Source of the DNA: Larix sibirica
Taxonomy: Eukaryota; Streptophyta; Pinopsida; Pinales; Pinaceae
Reading direction: 5' to 3'
DNA length: 12,187 nucleotides
Assembly: GCA_004151065.3 (NCBI GenBank)
Contig: NWUY0300020910.1
Location: 49,291 to 61,477 of the forward strand
Part shown: positions 1 through 9,558 of the stretch, piece after piece
Numbering within the stretch: the first letter of the stretch is position 1
Layout of the letters: the number at the start of each line of letters is the position of its first letter
Translations under genes and position numbers: made by a program
Notes under the pieces: model-generated
What the model was told of the DNA's origin: nothing
Seen by the model: only the letters and a program-made list of their open reading frames with translations
The model's database searches: none

Positions 1-511
1 ACCCAAGTTTCCTGGCAACTTAGCTATATAATGATTGTTTGTTGTATCTGTCACCTATTTGTGATGATTTGATGGGATTTACACTGTGAACTGTTTAGCT
101 TTTGTGCTCTGCTGTTATATAATCCCTGTGCTTGGTGGTTTATGAGAATGACTCTCTAGAAATCAAATTTTTACATGTCTCTTGGAAAATTGCCACCTGC
201 TAACAATCATATGACAGTCACTTTGCCACTAACTGTTGGATGTTAGCTGCATTGCTGTTGGATGGAGTTTATTGTTGCATGACTCACATTTCCTCTCAGT
301 TCTAATTTTTATAACCTTGAAGGATAAGTCGTTTTGAGTTGGTAACACTGATTCATATAAGTATGATCAGGCCCTTGAGATATGCATATTTATATGAAGC
401 ATTATGTTAGCTATTATTTGGAACATCATAGTTAAAATGTAGGTTGCCTTTGTCCTTGAATGCATCTAATATTTGCTACTAGGCATTTTGACACTGGGTT
501 ATTATGCTCAG
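1..511 (+). other. Intron upstream of the first visible exon (5' part of gene missing)
   Basis: No reading frame resembling FBL15 proteins is visible here. The stretch is T-rich and ends in a plausible acceptor (attatgctcag, AG at 510-511), after which an open, protein-like frame begins. Arabidopsis FBL15 has well over 100 residues before its F-box, whereas only about 74 are encoded here, so one or more 5' exons and the promoter probably lie to the left of the window. The alternative is that this is unspliced 5' UTR and translation starts at the in-frame ATG at 504 or 516. I consider that less likely but cannot exclude it. Confidence 0.55.
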
Positions 512-3500
512 GACAATGAACTGTGTGACCTCGGGTTCTTCTTCAAGTGCCGTGAAACAATACTCATCTCCAAACTTGGAACAGGACTTATCTCCAAACT
601 TGGAACGAGGCTTATCTCAGAACTTGCTCCCTGGGGTAATTGAGACCTCAGCACATATGGAGTCACTGAATACAGGAGAAGAAAATGAAGGATGTCACAC
701 TGGCCAGGGTAGCATTGATCATCATGAAGTAAAATTGGACCTTACTGATGACATAATTCACATGGTATGTATGTATATGAAGGTTTAGTTTTCTTACTTG
801 TTTACTCCTTTTAACCTTTCTGAACTTGTTTAGAATTCACCTTTTTGGTGACTCAACTATCTGAGTGCATTAACTGCTTTGTCACTCAGAATAGCCATTC
901 AGGGGCTGCCTTTTTCCATATTATATTCATATAACTGATTTTAAATCATCACCAAATGTTCTTTTGTGGGAATTTGTTCTGGGATGGTTCATTTTGGTAT
1001 GCTAGTTCTTACTTGCTATATATATAACTAAATTCAAAAATATTTTCACAGGTCTTCTCTCTTCTTGACAATAAAACACTGTGTAAAGCTGGTCTAGCAT
1101 GCAGGCAGTGGCATGCTGCTAGTGTTCATGAAGACTTCTGGAGATGTTTGAATTTTGAGAATTGTCGAATTACTGCAGAGCAGGGTACTTGCTAATCATT
1201 AATGATCTATAAGTCAGTTGTTACTCGAAACAGATCAATGTTACCAAATGCTTCTATAAATTATATTTTTGTTTTATAGTTCTAGATTTTGATGAGTATT
1301 TACTTTTGTTGCTGGACAGTTGCTCAAATGTGTCGCAGGTATCCAAGAGCTGTAGAACTGCATCTTCCAGGTTTTCTTTTGGATCCTGTCCGTGAAACAT
1401 TGCGTCCTGTCCGTGAATCATTGCATACTCTTAGGTAATGTTGCTCATTTCAAGTTGTTTTCCTCACACTTTTCATATGCTTACTATGATTAAAGATGTC
1501 CCAGTCCCTATGTCTTCTTACATTATTCCTTCTTGTGCAGGAATCTCAAGCTGTTAACTATAGATCAAGGAACTTTAAGTGATGCATTTTTCAAATCAGT
1601 GGCCAGATGTCCTGTGTTAAACTGCTTGATAATCACTGAAGCTATTTCAGGCAGAGGTGGTACTCAAGAGATACACATCCGTCACGAGTCGCTGCGTCAT
1701 CTCAAGGTTATTCGATGTCATGTACATCGAATCTTTGTCAGGTATATTTGACATCAGATTTGTAGGCATTTATCCAGGAGCTACAAAAGTAATGTAAATG
1801 AAAAATATTATGAATAATGTGCAGGTGTCCTCTGCTGGAAACGTTGTCACTTAAGCGCTCAGACATTTTATCAGCCATATTGTCATGCCCTCTTCTTCGA
1901 GAGCTTGATGTAGCTTCATGCCACAAACTTTCAGATCCAGGAGTTCGTGTTGCAGCTATATCATGCCCATTATTACAGTCCTTGGATATTTCCAATTGCT
2001 CTTATGTTAGTGATGATACACTTAGAGAAATTGCAGCTGCTTGTACAGATCTCCGTTTTCTTGATGCATCCTACTGCCCAAATATTTCACTAGAGGTTGT
2101 CTTTTGACTCTATTCGATAAACAAAGTTACAAAGGATGTGTAAGCACTTGCTTATAGTTTTTCCCTTAAATTTTTCTATATGCCGTTTTACTAAATCAGT
2201 GTCTCATCTATTTTTAAGGCTGTGAGAATGCCAAGGCTTGTTGAATTGAGGCTCCATAATTGTGAGGGAATCAATGCCACATCAATGGCTTCTTTATCTC
2301 AGTGTCTATTTCTTGAGGTGGGTTTTTATTTTTTTTAACCAATGTTGGATAATTTATAATTATAATTTGCATATATTTTTTATTATTTTATTGGTTTTTA
2401 TGTAGGCACTTCAACTTGATTTCTGCTGGTTGCTAACTTCTGTCACACTGGATCTTCCAAGGCTTTGGCACATAAGTCTTGTAAATTGCCGCAAGTAAGT
2501 ATATTTTGATTTCATGTCTAATCAACACACGTTTTGAAATATTTTGCGTATTTATTCCATTGATTTACTATGAACTTTTGCTTTCAGGATTGTTGAATTG
2601 AATTTATATAGTCCAGCTCTGGTATCTATAAATGTCACAAGTTGTCCAATTCTTAGTCGAGTTGACATTAAATCAGCTGCACTTGAGGTTTGCTGGAGAG
2701 ATGGGATTTTGAGCTTATTGCAAACTATTTTTATGTTTTATTTTGTTTCTTGATTTGCAATTAACAAAATTGTGATTTTATTGGTATGCACAGAAATTGG
2801 TTCTCCAGAAGCAGCAGAGTTTGACAACTATAATGTTACAATGCCTTTGTTTGTCTGAAGTTGATTTGACAGAGTGTGAATCACTGACTGACTCAATTTG
2901 TGAGGTTTTTAGGGTGGGTGGTGGCTGTCCGATGCTCAATACCCTTATTCTTGATGGTTGCGAGGTATGTTTGGATTTTGAGGCATGCCTTCTTGTATAT
3001 GCCACCTTTGATCTGTGCTCTTCCTAGTCGTTATTTGTTTGCTCGGATTGATGCAGTTAGCAGATTTGAAAGTTCAGATCGGAAATGTAAGGCACGCATT
3101 TAAAATCTAGATTTACAGAATTCTAGGATGCTCTTCTGAAATTGATGAATAGCTGTGATTTTAAATTTTTTTGAAAATCAATGAATCAATTTAGATCATT
3201 GTTTACAAGTCATCAATGAGTCATTGGCTTAATACTAGATTTTGAACTTAGTATTCTGTCTTTTGTGCATGGAGCTCTGGACTGGAATTTTCAGATAGTT
3301 TGGTCCATGGAAATGGGATTTTGATGCAACAGACTTTTGACAAAGTTCTTCAATGCTCTGCAATCTTTGTAATGCACAATGATTTATAGTTTGCTAATTA
3401 AGTTTTTTCTATTTGTTATATCTTTTTGTAGAGCCTCTCAAATGTGAACTTAAATAGCATATCATTGCACACTCTCTCCCTTACTGGTTGCCTTGGACTG

Positions 3501-5526
3501 ACTAACCTTCAACTAGCATGTCCAAGCTTGCAGAAAATCTGTCTAGATGGCTGTGATCACCTGGAGGGAGCCTCATTTTCCCCTGTAAGTGTTTTCTGTG
3601 TTTTTCCTATATTCTATCAATATGATGCTTTGTATGCTTTGCTTGATAGTGTCCATAAAAAATAATATATCCTTAGAAATAATCTTAGTTTGTCCTTATT
3701 TTATTTATTCATGTATGTTATCAAGCTCATCTGTTTAGAAGGTTTTAAATGAATTATGTATTAAAACATCTTATATCCACTAACTTATTGTGCAAATTAT
3801 TCATGAATCATTCAGTATAATAACTATTAATAACTAAAAGATAAGGTTACCTCATTTTAGTTGGAAGGCTAAAGATTAGTATTATTCATTGCAGGTTGGG
3901 CTTTGCTCACTTAACTTAGGAATATGTGCCCATTTGACCAAACTTGAGATTAGAGCTCCTCAATTGACAGCATTGGAGCTGAAAGGATGTGGTGTTCTGT
4001 CTCAAGCGGATATTGATTGTCCTCAGTTGCATTCTCTTGATGCCTCTTTCTGCAGGTTATCTTAAAAATTGCTTATGGTTGTGCTCCTTATAACCACATA
4101 TGTCTTTTGTTAATGAGGAAGCCCCTATTTACAAAGTTTGTTGATATTGTAGATTACTGAACGATTATTGCTTGGCTGCTGCAACTGGTGCATGCCCTTC
4201 CATCAGGTTATTGGTTTTGATGTCATGCACCTCAATTGAGACAGAGGGGCTGTTGGCCCTACAGAGACTCTCCAACTTGACACTTTTAGATATGTCTTAT
4301 ACATACTTGACAAATTTGCAGCCTATTTTTGATTCTTGTCCCCAATTAAAGGTACCTTCAGAGACTTGAGCTTAACACTTCTAGATTTCTAGTATAGATT
4401 CTTGACAATTCGCCACCTACTATAAATGATCGTTTTGATAGTGAACCTAAAATCCTTTTGCTTCCTTGTATGCATTAGGTTTTAAAGCTTCAGGCTTGCA
4501 AATATCTCGCGAATACAGCATTGATTCCACTTCATAAAGGAAGAGCACTGCCAAACCTCTGTGAGTTGGATTTATCCTATACCGATCTTAATCAGTCTGC
4601 AATTGAAGAGCTTTTGGCATGGTGCCCACATCTCACCCATCTGAGTTTGAATGGCTGTGTAAATATGCATGACCTTGATTGGAGGTTTTGGGCTGGCAAT
4701 TCTTATGGCGAGTCAGAACCACATAGGAAACAAAACAAGTCTGATTTGAGGGATTATCAGATCAATGTGGAAGGAAGCCCAAATCGATCACTTCAACATC
4801 TTAATTGTGTGGGCTGTGCTAACATTAAAAAGGTTGTAATTCCAGCTTCGGCTCAGTGTATGAACCTGTCTTCTTTGAACTTTTCTCTTTCTGCCAATAT
4901 CCAGGAAGTGAATTTGTCCTGTTTCAATCTAACAACATTGAATTTAAGGTGAGTTTTATTGATATTCTAACCTTATATTTACTTAATTTTCAAATGTTCT
5001 TGAAGTGGTTTCGTATATGAGAAAAAACAATGGCTCATCAATGTTTTTTTGCTTCAGCAACTGCACTTCTTTAGAGACACTACAGCTAGATTGCCCTCAC
5101 TTGACAAGCCTGTCGCTTCAAGTATGTGCTTCTTGCCAAAGGTGTAGTTTAATTCAGTTACATTTTTGTCTTGTCACTGTTGAAGAGTGTTTTGACTAGT
5201 TGTGGTTAAATTGTGCTACTTGTTTGCATCATATTGCACCTTTCTTTATCCAGGCATGTAGGATTACAGAACAAGAATTAGAATGTATGATTCAGTCTTG
5301 TAACTTGCTCGAAACTCTTGATGTCTGCCTTTGCCCAAAGGTGAGATAGTACTTGGATCCCTGATGCTCAGATATTTGAATTATTTGGATGACTGTTGAT
5401 GTATCCATTACTTTGAAAGGATGATCTTCTTTTGGTGATGTTGTTACTGACAGTTTCTCTTATGTGCAAAAGATATCCTCAACAGGTATTGCCAAGTTGT
5501 GTTCGATATCCCCTGTTTTGAAATGA
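512..5526 (+). CDS. FBL15: F-box/LRR-repeat protein 15-like (SLOMO-type), 5'-partial, 16 exons
   Basis: Probable substrate-recognition subunit of an SCF (SKP1-CUL1-F-box) ubiquitin ligase. Arabidopsis FBL15/SLOMO influences auxin level and the timing of organ initiation at the shoot apex; that role is inferred here by homology. Exons: 512-764, 1052-1184, 1320-1434, 1541-1741, 1825-2095, 2219-2317, 2406-2494, 2588-2687, 2794-2964, 3432-3584, 3895-4055, 4153-4351, 4479-4948, 5058-5121, 5254-5340, 5473-5526. All introns are GT-AG, 83-467 bp, and phases join without an internal stop to give 872 residues (residue 1 is Thr, codon 513-515). The F-box spans about residues 75-120 and LRRs fill about 160-872. 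A hydrophilic loop at about 716-751 interrupts the LRRs after the segment HLSLNGCVNMHDLDW, which closely resembles the Arabidopsis protein. The window lacks the N terminus. The C terminus ends at TGA 5524-5526, apparently a few residues short of the family end. Family assignment is strong; exact exon edges rest on splice consensus and homology. Confidence 0.93.
564..635 (+). repeat. In-frame 24-bp minisatellite, three units, in exon 1
   Basis: Three adjacent 24-bp units at 564-587, 588-611 and 612-635 encode SSPNLEQD, LSPNLERG and LSQNLLPG. Units 1 and 2 are nearly identical; unit 3 is diverged in its second half. The period is a multiple of three and the frame is kept. The array lies in the variable, Ser-rich linker just before the F-box, where length changes should be tolerated. 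Confidence 0.85.
735..1184 (+). other. F-box domain, split by one intron
   Basis: The F-box binds SKP1 and links the protein to the cullin. It starts with LDLTDDIIHM at the end of the first visible exon, continues after the phase-0 intron 765-1051 with VFSLLDNKTLCKAGLACRQW, then HAASVHEDFWRCLNFEN. The spaced Leu, Cys-Arg-x-Trp and Phe-Trp signatures of plant F-boxes are all present. The interruption just after the first helix and the ending NFENCRITAEQ match the known FBL15 arrangement as I recall it. The donor is GTATGT (765) and the acceptor is tttcacag, ending at 1051. Confidence 0.92.
1382..1423 (+). repeat. In-frame 21-bp tandem duplication in exon 3
   Basis: Units 1382-1402 and 1403-1423 encode DPVRETL and RPVRESL. 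They differ at only a few bases: the first codon (GAT against CGT) and the ACA/TCA codon. The duplication lies between the F-box and the first LRR (…ELHLPGFLL - repeat - HTLRNLKLLTI). By my recollection the Arabidopsis protein is a few residues shorter at this point, which would suggest a duplication in this lineage. Confidence 0.8.
1541..5526 (+). other. Cysteine-rich leucine-rich-repeat domain (exons 4-16)
   Basis: This is the substrate-binding part of the protein. It has repeated units of the cysteine-containing F-box LRR type: a CPxLxxLxL-like segment, a Cys two to three residues later, then a short helix. Clear examples are LRELDVASCHKLSD and LQSLDISNCSYVSDDTLREI (exon 5), LTTIMLQC and SEVDLTECESLTDSIC (exon 9), KICLDGCDHLEG (exon 10), LTALELKGCGVLSQADIDCP (exon 11), RLLVLMSCTSIETEGL (exon 12) and LQHLNCVGCANIKKV (exon 13). 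Introns do not fall at regular LRR boundaries. The last exon, ISSTGIAKLCSISPVLK, is shorter than the family's usual C terminus. Confidence 0.9.
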
Positions 5527-6166
5527 ACTTTTAGCAGTGTTTGAACATACTCGGTACCTGGGCCCGCGAATTTGATGGAAAGGCTTATGTATTGCAGAGC
5601 TTCACTTGGATTGGATAGTAGCAGCATATTTACTGAGTCATCACCATAACATTTCTTAACAATAAATATTTTATGATTTCACTCCTGGTGCCTGAGTTGG
5701 AGTTTTGTCTGGGCATCTATGAATTGTGAACATAGGAATAGCAGAATTTTGGATGTGCTGAGACCACCTGTCCCATTGTACAGGGATTATGTTTTACAAG
5801 TCATTATATCCTGTTTGTTACAAAGTCATTATATTCATATTTTATGATAACCGTGTGCCTCAAGTAATTGAGATGTGCTTTGGGTTGTTGAGATGTACAG
5901 CTGTTGGTGAAAGTCTTAGGTAGTTTCAGTTGCAGAATTTTATTTCTGATCTTCATATCCGAATATGTTTTTGTGAGATCGATGCAACCTAGTATGTAAA
6001 CCAGACTACTTATCATGCTTCATCTCTTATGCTATTTCATTATTCTTGTCCAAGATTCTTCTGTATACCCTGGTCTTGTTGTGGAGAACCATGTAATGAA
6101 AATTTGGAGTAGTATTTGTTGAAAACTCTGAGTAGTTTATTTAAAGCACTGTAGTACCCTTAACAC
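5527..6166 (+). other. Presumed 3' UTR and downstream flank of the FBL15-like gene
   Basis: There is no coding potential after the stop. The sequence is T-rich with TTGT and TGTA motifs typical of plant 3' ends. Besides AATAAA at 5661, AATGAAAATTT near 6096 could serve as a distal near-upstream element, so the transcript end may lie anywhere from about 5690 to 6150. A 3' UTR intron cannot be excluded. The segment ends where the left copy of the long direct repeat begins. Confidence 0.5.
5661..5666 (+). terminator. Candidate polyadenylation signal AATAAA
   Basis: A perfect AATAAA lies 135 bp after the stop codon in an AT-rich context (…cttaacaataaatattttatg). Plant near-upstream elements are loose, so this is the best-matching hexamer rather than a proven site. 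Confidence 0.45.
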
Positions 6167-6609
6167 TATTGGAAATTTCACTGGAGCGACACTTCACTTT
6201 CATGCAATTCAGCAATTCACCTTCTCTTCGAAAGATTCCTTGGATTTTAACCGCACAATTTTTTCTCTAGGATTGTTGTAAATTAAGTACAAAACAACAG
6301 TGGAAGAAGTACAATAATTCACTTTCAAACAGCCCTAAACTTTCCATCAATTAAGGAGAAAAATACATCAACCATTGAAATAAGTTGTCAGCCCTTCTAA
6401 GGCAATTGATCAGTGACTAATCAGAGATGAAAATGTACTTTTACAGCAGAAATAAATACAGTATTACAGCAGTAAAATCAACCCCTTTATTCTTTAGGTG
6501 TCAAATAACTTAACAATTTGCCCTTTTACTTATGTCCAATCAGTAAGATCATAAATAGATGTAAACAACAAAATATGAAAATGCATGTTGAAAATCAAAT
6601 CTGAAATTG
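6167..6609 (-). repeat. Left long direct repeat (putative 3' LTR of the minus-strand element)
   Basis: It aligns along its length with 9559-10005, at roughly three-quarters identity by eye. Shared blocks include AAATTTCACT, the run around GTACAAAACAACA, CAATAATTCACTTTCAAAC, TTTGCCCTTTTACTTATGT, AGATCATAAATAGAT and GAAAATCAAAT near the right end. Its terminal base pair appears mutated: it begins TATTGG where the other copy has TGTTAG. The strong divergence implies an old insertion. Confidence 0.7.
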
Positions 6610-6931
6610 ACACAAGATATGTATGGTTGAAAACTTCATATATAAGTTCAATGATGAAGTACTTACTATAGCTTTCTCTCAAGGCTACAAAATCCAACTA
6701 TCCAATGCTTTAGCTAGGGTAAATCATCGAATGCTAGCTCCACCAAGAAGAACAAGTGCAAGAATCCCTCCACTATTACCAAGGGAAGATGTCCTCTTTT
6801 CTTCTTTACATGTCTACCCTAGGGGTTTTGTCACCAAAATTCTAGTCTATAATCTCTAAGGGTAAAATCCTAACCCTAGAACTCCAATATGCTCTAAGAA
6901 ACCCCAAAGAGACCAAGAAACCCAACAACCC

Positions 6932-6964
6932 AGAGAGAGAGCGAGAGAGAGAGAGAGAGAGAGA
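6932..6964. repeat. (GA)n microsatellite
   Basis: About 16 AG/GA dinucleotides with one C interruption (gagcgaga) near 6942. On the minus strand this is a CT tract of the kind often seen in plant 5' leaders. Confidence 0.95.
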
Positions 6965-7071
6965 AGTACAGACCTAGAGAGATGACAAACATGCTTCTCT
7001 TATAGGTCACATCTCTACATGAGTGAGAAAGAATGAACACATAAGTCGTGTATGAAAGACTCTCCTTCCTC

Positions 7072-7078
7072 TATTTAT
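7072..7078 (-). promoter_or_regulatory. TATA-like box on the minus strand
   Basis: The minus strand reads CTCTCAGATAAATAGAGG, a good plant TATA context, followed about 110 bp downstream by the CT-rich tract. A promoter here would fire leftward into the left repeat and toward the 3' end of the F-box gene. This is motif evidence only. Confidence 0.25.
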
Positions 7079-7260
7079 CTGAGAGGTGAGGGAGGATAAC
7101 AACGCTCCATGGGTACATGCCCTTATAAGCAACCTACATGAGCCCTTGTAGGCCACACAAGTGAGATATCCACTCTAGAGTATAAGTGTTATGCTCCATT
7201 GATGATGTTGTGCACAATAAGGACTCCAAGTTGATGTAGCCACACAAGGCAAGTCCACAC

Positions 7261-9080
7261 CACTCCATCTGGAGCTTTCATGTTGAGCTTTCATGGACTT
7301 GATCTATCCTCCAAAGTAAGCATTACAATGGGGAAACTATCCCCTATAAGAACATTGTCGAAGCCCTAGGCATCCTCGATCCATCTTCAATCCTCCAAAC
7401 AAGAGCCCAAGCTACCATGTGCCATTTAGGGCTTGAAGCCCTCCTCCATGATGCACAATACTCCACATCCCCTATAGGGTGTTCTCCCACCAAGCGAATC
7501 CTCTATGTGGCCATGATGAAGTGTACCCACCATCTAGGAAGAGTTCTCCAATGTCAAGGGAAGAAAATTGAGCCAATAATCAAAAGAGGTCGAGCATCGA
7601 TTGAGCAAGCTATCTTAAGTGAGCAGATCCATCATGGACTATCTTTCATGCTACAATCCATCTCAGACCATCGAGGGGTTGAAAATACACCATGTACCCC
7701 AAATTTCATGAAGCATTGCCAGACATGGTGTAAATATTGTCGAAGTAATTTTATAATTTAACACTCCCTATTTACGAGGAAAGTGTTTACACCAACAACT
7801 ATAGACTCCCTTGCTATTCCAACAACTCTGCCATCTGCAAATCACCACTGGCTATAGTTCCAAAATCAACCACTGTTGTTTGCAACAACACTATCAACCA
7901 TGCTATCATAGTGTCTTGATCCTCTAATGAACAATGACCACTAGTGAATATATATAGGAATATCTCCTTGGAGCAACAACCAATTGCCAACCTCCATCAT
8001 CCTCAACGTCACAGGTCACCATCAAAGAACACATCATGAAATCTCTAGGACATTTTGCAAAGACAATCGCATCTCCATACAAGATCAAGTCGATCCTAGA
8101 AGACAAAGCTCATGGTTTAGTCATTGAACTATGCACGATTGTCATGCTTGTTATCACGAGAATCCCTCTCATGCACCTCAATTCCTTTGGCAACTAAAAT
8201 ATTCCGAACTAGTCCAACTCCCTCATCTTGAGAGAATCATAAAGTAATAGTATCATCAAGGGAAACCTATATGCCTGAGAGAATCCATAATCCATGGCAT
8301 TGTACTCTATATTACTCCCATCAACTGCAACTATGGAATCAATCTTGTTAACATCATCCATTAAGACATTACACCTCTCAAATGAATAACTAGAAGGTTG
8401 ATGGATGAAGTTAATCTCATCATCACACCTCTTTTCCTTTGTACAATTGGAAGTCACATGGATGGAAGAAAAGAATGCTACATGACTAGCACAACTTGCT
8501 TCGACATGCTCTTGAGCCATGGATCAACATTCTCCACACTCCTTGAGCATGGGAGAACCTTGTGCACTGCAATATCTCACAATTAGAGTGCAAGGATCGT
8601 ATGTTGGCCTGACATGTATCTCTTGAGAAATAGAAGGTCGTACCAATCTCTCGTTGAAATGTGTGAGTGCCATCGGATCAACAAATAGCCTAGAAAAATC
8701 ATCCTCTCTCACCTCTCTAGCTAAAGTCCTTAGACTAGCTAGTTTACAATCTCCAATGGTGCACTACTGTACCTCAAAGGGAACTCTAGAATGTATATAT
8801 GTCATACAAAACATTGAAGGGAGATGCTTCTTCAAACCAAGAACAAACAAAATAGAATCCAACTAAAGAACATCACCTGAAGGCATCTGAAATGAAATGG
8901 AGTCAACTCCTCTCAAAGGGCATGTGGTCTCTTGTTCTTGAATTCTATTGAACAATGATGTGTCATGTTGTGTCTCGAAGCTCCGTTGCCCACAAACTAT
9001 CCAACACTAGTCACAATATTAGAGGAAAAAAAAACACCAAAGCTATATCCATCCTAGAAAATTTGTAATATGAAGAATAT
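7261..9080. other. Internal region of the putative element, no recognisable gene
   Basis: All six frames are broken by stops. The longest open stretches (+ 7417-7761, - 8209-8520, - 8524-8712) show no known domain and no retroelement motif. A short 11-bp direct repeat, GAGCTTTCATG, occurs at 7272-7282 and 7285-7295. The composition, poor in CpG, agrees with old methylated repeat DNA. Confidence 0.5.
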
Positions 9081-9109
9081 CCTCCGCCTATAACAGGTGA
9101 AGAACAAAT

Positions 9110-9325
9110 TGACATCTATTGGAACAAATCAACCACCTATCTTAAATATTGAGTATATCACTCGTTGAAAATAAAGCCATGCTAGTCAATAATCACATAG
9201 ATCTACCACCTATAATTGACAACCATTGAAACGAGTTAACCACCTATCACAAGTCATCCTAGGTATCACATTAGCTGAAAATACATTCATAATAACCATC
9301 AATTTAATAGATCCATCATCTCTCA
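9110..9325. repeat. 107-bp tandem duplication inside the element
   Basis: Unit 1 (9110-9216) and unit 2 (9217 to about 9325) both run TGACA…ATTG(G/A)AAC…AACCACCTATC…TATCAC…TGAAAATA…AATAG/CATAGATC. The CCACCTAT core recurs at 9136, 9209 and 9243 (CCTAT coordinates), with a related CGCCTAT at 9087, spaced 73 and 34 bp apart. This suggests older sub-units within the 107-bp period. Confidence 0.6.
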
Positions 9326-9546
9326 TCATTAGAGAAACTTGTCAAAATATAGCACAAGTACAAGTGATAATCTGAAGCACAAATCATCAATAAATGAAGA
9401 AAAACAAACCCTGCAAAGGTTAAGGTGCTTCTTGAAAAAACCTAAGGTTTCACACCCAATAAGTTCAACTAGGTTCAATACCCATCCATATAATCATTAG
9501 TTGAAATACAAATCCCTCTTACTCCAGAGTGATCTCTATTACAATC

Positions 9547-9558
9547 ACTTTGATAACA
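9547..9558 (-). other. Putative primer-binding site (initiator-Met tRNA type)
   Basis: The minus strand reads TGTTATCAAAGT directly after the CTAACA end of the right repeat. It matches the Copia/Gypsy plant consensus TGGTATCAGAGC at 9 of 12 positions, with no spacer. Minus-strand DNA synthesis of a retroelement would be primed here. The mismatches fit decay. Confidence 0.5.

Larger units (their letters stand above)
6610..7260. other. Non-coding stretch with promoter-like minus-strand features
   Basis: There is no protein-like frame. Read on the minus strand it holds a TATA-like ATAAATA (7078-7072), then a CT-rich leader-like stretch complementary to the GA microsatellite at 6932-6964, then telomere-box-like AGGGTTAGG (complement near 6875). 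It could be unique sequence next to the repeat, or a longer U3/R part of the left LTR that has no visible counterpart at 10006 onward. Confidence 0.4.

Noticed and set aside
504-518. ATG at 504 or 516 as the true start of the F-box protein
   Set aside because: A good acceptor AG at 510-511 lies between them, and FBL15 proteins have a much longer N terminus before the F-box. I treat the gene as 5'-partial.
1738-1995. Minus-strand 85-codon open frame over exon 5
   Set aside because: Shadow of the strongly supported LRR exon on the opposite strand.
5804-6016. Minus-strand 70-codon open frame in the 3' flank
   Set aside because: Low-complexity translation, no homology recognised, and it overlaps the presumed 3' UTR.
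6793-6807. Pyrimidine run (minus-strand polypurine) as the PPT of the LTR element
   Set aside because: It lies about 180 bp from the visible edge of the left repeat and is not followed by a TG terminus, so it cannot be tied to the LTR boundary.
7417-7761. 114-codon open frame on the + strand inside the element
   Set aside because: No recognisable domain, odd Cys/His-rich composition without a zinc-knuckle spacing, no intron or promoter context, and it is antisense to the inferred element.
8209-8712. Two minus-strand open frames as remnants of gag or pol
   Set aside because: Orientation agrees with the element, but no reverse transcriptase, integrase, protease or CCHC motif is present; I could not support a retroelement protein.
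9110-9325. CRISPR-like array
   Set aside because: Only two long diverged units with no regular spacers, and the host is a plant.
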